Source of the DNA: Chloroflexi bacterium UBA2235
GTDB lineage: Bacteria; Chloroflexota; UBA11872; UBA12225
Direction: 5' to 3'
DNA: 7,279 nt
NCBI GenBank assembly: GCA_002347925.1
Contig: DDYL01000181.1
Span: 25,237-32,515 of the forward strand
This document shows positions 6,576-7,279 of this stretch, piece after piece (the first letter of the stretch is position 1; the number at the start of each line of letters is the position of its first letter). The notes below the pieces were generated by a model, which was not told where the DNA came from, did not search any database, and worked only from the letters and a program-made list of their open reading frames with translations. Position numbers and translations under genes: made by a program.

Positions 6576-7184
6576 CTAGATTCCTGTGTCGGCGAGAAGT
6601 CGTCGAAAAACCGTCTCGCTGTCCTCTTCGCCGAGGAGTCGACGAACTTTCCGGTCCGTCTCGGCGCTGTCCTCGATGCGCGCACGATGCGCGGCGAGGG
6701 CATCGGCGGCCGTAATGCCGTGCACCATGCAGTCCTTGATGGCGCGGAAATAGTGGTCGACGGCACTCGCGGTCCCAAGGACCATCCCGGCAAGGTCTAT
6801 GTCCGGCTGCCACGTCACTGGGAACGTCCAGATGAACGTCAGACGAGCATCCGTTGGGTCGATTGCGAGGGATCCGGCCTTGATTTCGTGCTTGTTGATC
6901 TGGTTTAGGAGCAGCTGAGTCTGGGCCAGGTTGAATGGAGCAATCGCTAGTGCTGGACATGCCGCAGTGTCGAAACCTAGGACATCGGCCGCTGACCGAA
7001 CTCCGAGCAGCACTGCCTCTCCGTCGAGAGAAAAGGCGAACAGGCCGAATTCGTAACTTGGTGCGTCCGTCCCGGTCAGGGCCACGGCCAGGGCATCCCG
7101 TTCGACGAAGCAGGATATGCCCAGCGATTCGAGGAGCTGGTCAATCGACAGGATCAGGTTTTCGATGCTGTTCGGATAAGTCAT
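6576..7184 (-). CDS. YbjN-like (type III chaperone-fold) domain protein
   Basis: A 202-aa soluble protein read on the minus strand from ATG 7184 to TAG 6576-6578. GAGG within GAGAGAGGAAAG lies about 8-10 nt before the ATG. The first 20 residues make a helix (SIENLILSIDQLLESLGI), followed by alternating beta strands (FGLFAFSLDGEAVLLGVRS, 46-64). Then comes LAQTQLLLNQINKHEIKAGSLAI, whose N-x-I-N helix followed by a strand, with DARLTFIWTFPV after it, is the signature pattern I associate with YbjN and related chaperone-fold proteins. The long helix after DIDLAGMVLGTASAVDHYFRAI fits as well. The last 45 residues are charged and helical, probably a tail outside the fold. Proteins of this fold are thought to bind peptides or partner proteins; no type III secretion gene is near. 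It is convergent to the operon and probably unrelated to it. The fold call is moderately sure, the role unknown. Confidence 0.85.
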   Translation of the reverse strand: MTYPNSIENLILSIDQLLESLGISCFVERDALAVALTGTDAPSYEFGLFAFSLDGEAVLLGVRSAADVLGFDTAACPALAIAPFNLAQTQLLLNQINKHEIKAGSLAIDPTDARLTFIWTFPVTWQPDIDLAGMVLGTASAVDHYFRAIKDCMVHGITAADALAAHRARIEDSAETDRKVRRLLGEEDSETVFRRLLADTGI

Positions 7185-7279
7185 TGGCTTTCCTCTCTCG
7201 TTCTACACGCCGATGTGAGACGCACTCTTTTCCTGCACTGGTGCAGGCGCAATAAATATTCCCTGAGCGTGTTAGGCGC
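7185..7279 (-). promoter_or_regulatory. Upstream region of the YbjN-like gene with operator-like dyad
   Basis: The region holds the leader and presumably the promoter of the minus-strand gene. CCTGCACTGGTGCAGG at 7232-7247 is a perfect 7+7-bp inverted repeat with a 2-nt centre. An AT-rich patch (AATAAATATT, 7251-7260) follows on the upstream side. If the -10 lies in that patch, the dyad would sit at the transcription start, a common operator position. No clear -35/-10 pair could be assigned, and there is no T-tract, so a terminator is unlikely. Confidence 0.4.

Noticed and set aside
6555..6576. Hairpin as an intrinsic terminator
   Set aside because: Only a 6-bp stem with a 10-nt loop and no T-tract; kept only as a weak note for the gap.
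6549..6908. 119-aa open frame on the plus strand
   Set aside because: Antisense to the YbjN-like gene, which has a ribosome binding site and a recognisable fold pattern.

Overview
The window is a GC-rich (about 60% by eye) stretch of bacterial chromosome with tightly packed genes, Shine-Dalgarno-led starts and stop/start overlaps. The codon bias, the YbjN-like chaperone-fold protein and the SsfX3-like SGNH hydrolase suggest an actinomycete or another GC-rich bacterium. No marker gene fixes the taxon, so this is a weak inference.

Layout: (1) Positions 1-1106, minus strand: a Gfo/Idh/MocA-type sugar dehydrogenase whose C-terminal end runs off the left edge. It belongs to a subgroup that lacks the usual EKP lysine. 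(2) Positions 1107-1268: a divergent intergenic region with a 9-bp inverted repeat and a possible -10 element. (3) Positions 1269-6512, plus strand: a probable five-gene operon. It encodes a 583-aa His-rich helical protein of unknown function; a 37-aa small ORF coupled at both ends by 4-nt overlaps (not a recognised gene); a canonical EKP-containing Gfo/Idh/MocA dehydrogenase with a Cys cluster; an SGNH/GDSL esterase with an N-terminal beta-sandwich-like domain; and an SxxK serine hydrolase (EstB / class C beta-lactamase fold). (4) Positions 6513-6575: a short convergent gap. (5) Positions 6576-7184, minus strand: a YbjN-like protein, with a perfect 7+7-bp dyad upstream of it.

Taken together, the operon and the divergent dehydrogenase look like a catabolic or modification module for an ester-decorated sugar, cyclitol or glycoside. 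Two unrelated serine esterases would remove acyl groups, and two NAD(P)-dependent dehydrogenases would oxidise the sugar or open a glycosidic bond through a keto intermediate. The window contains no transporter, kinase, glycosidase of a recognised family or regulator, so the substrate is unknown. The helical 583-aa protein and the 37-aa ORF are the least explained parts. No tRNA, rRNA, CRISPR array, insertion sequence or attachment site was seen.
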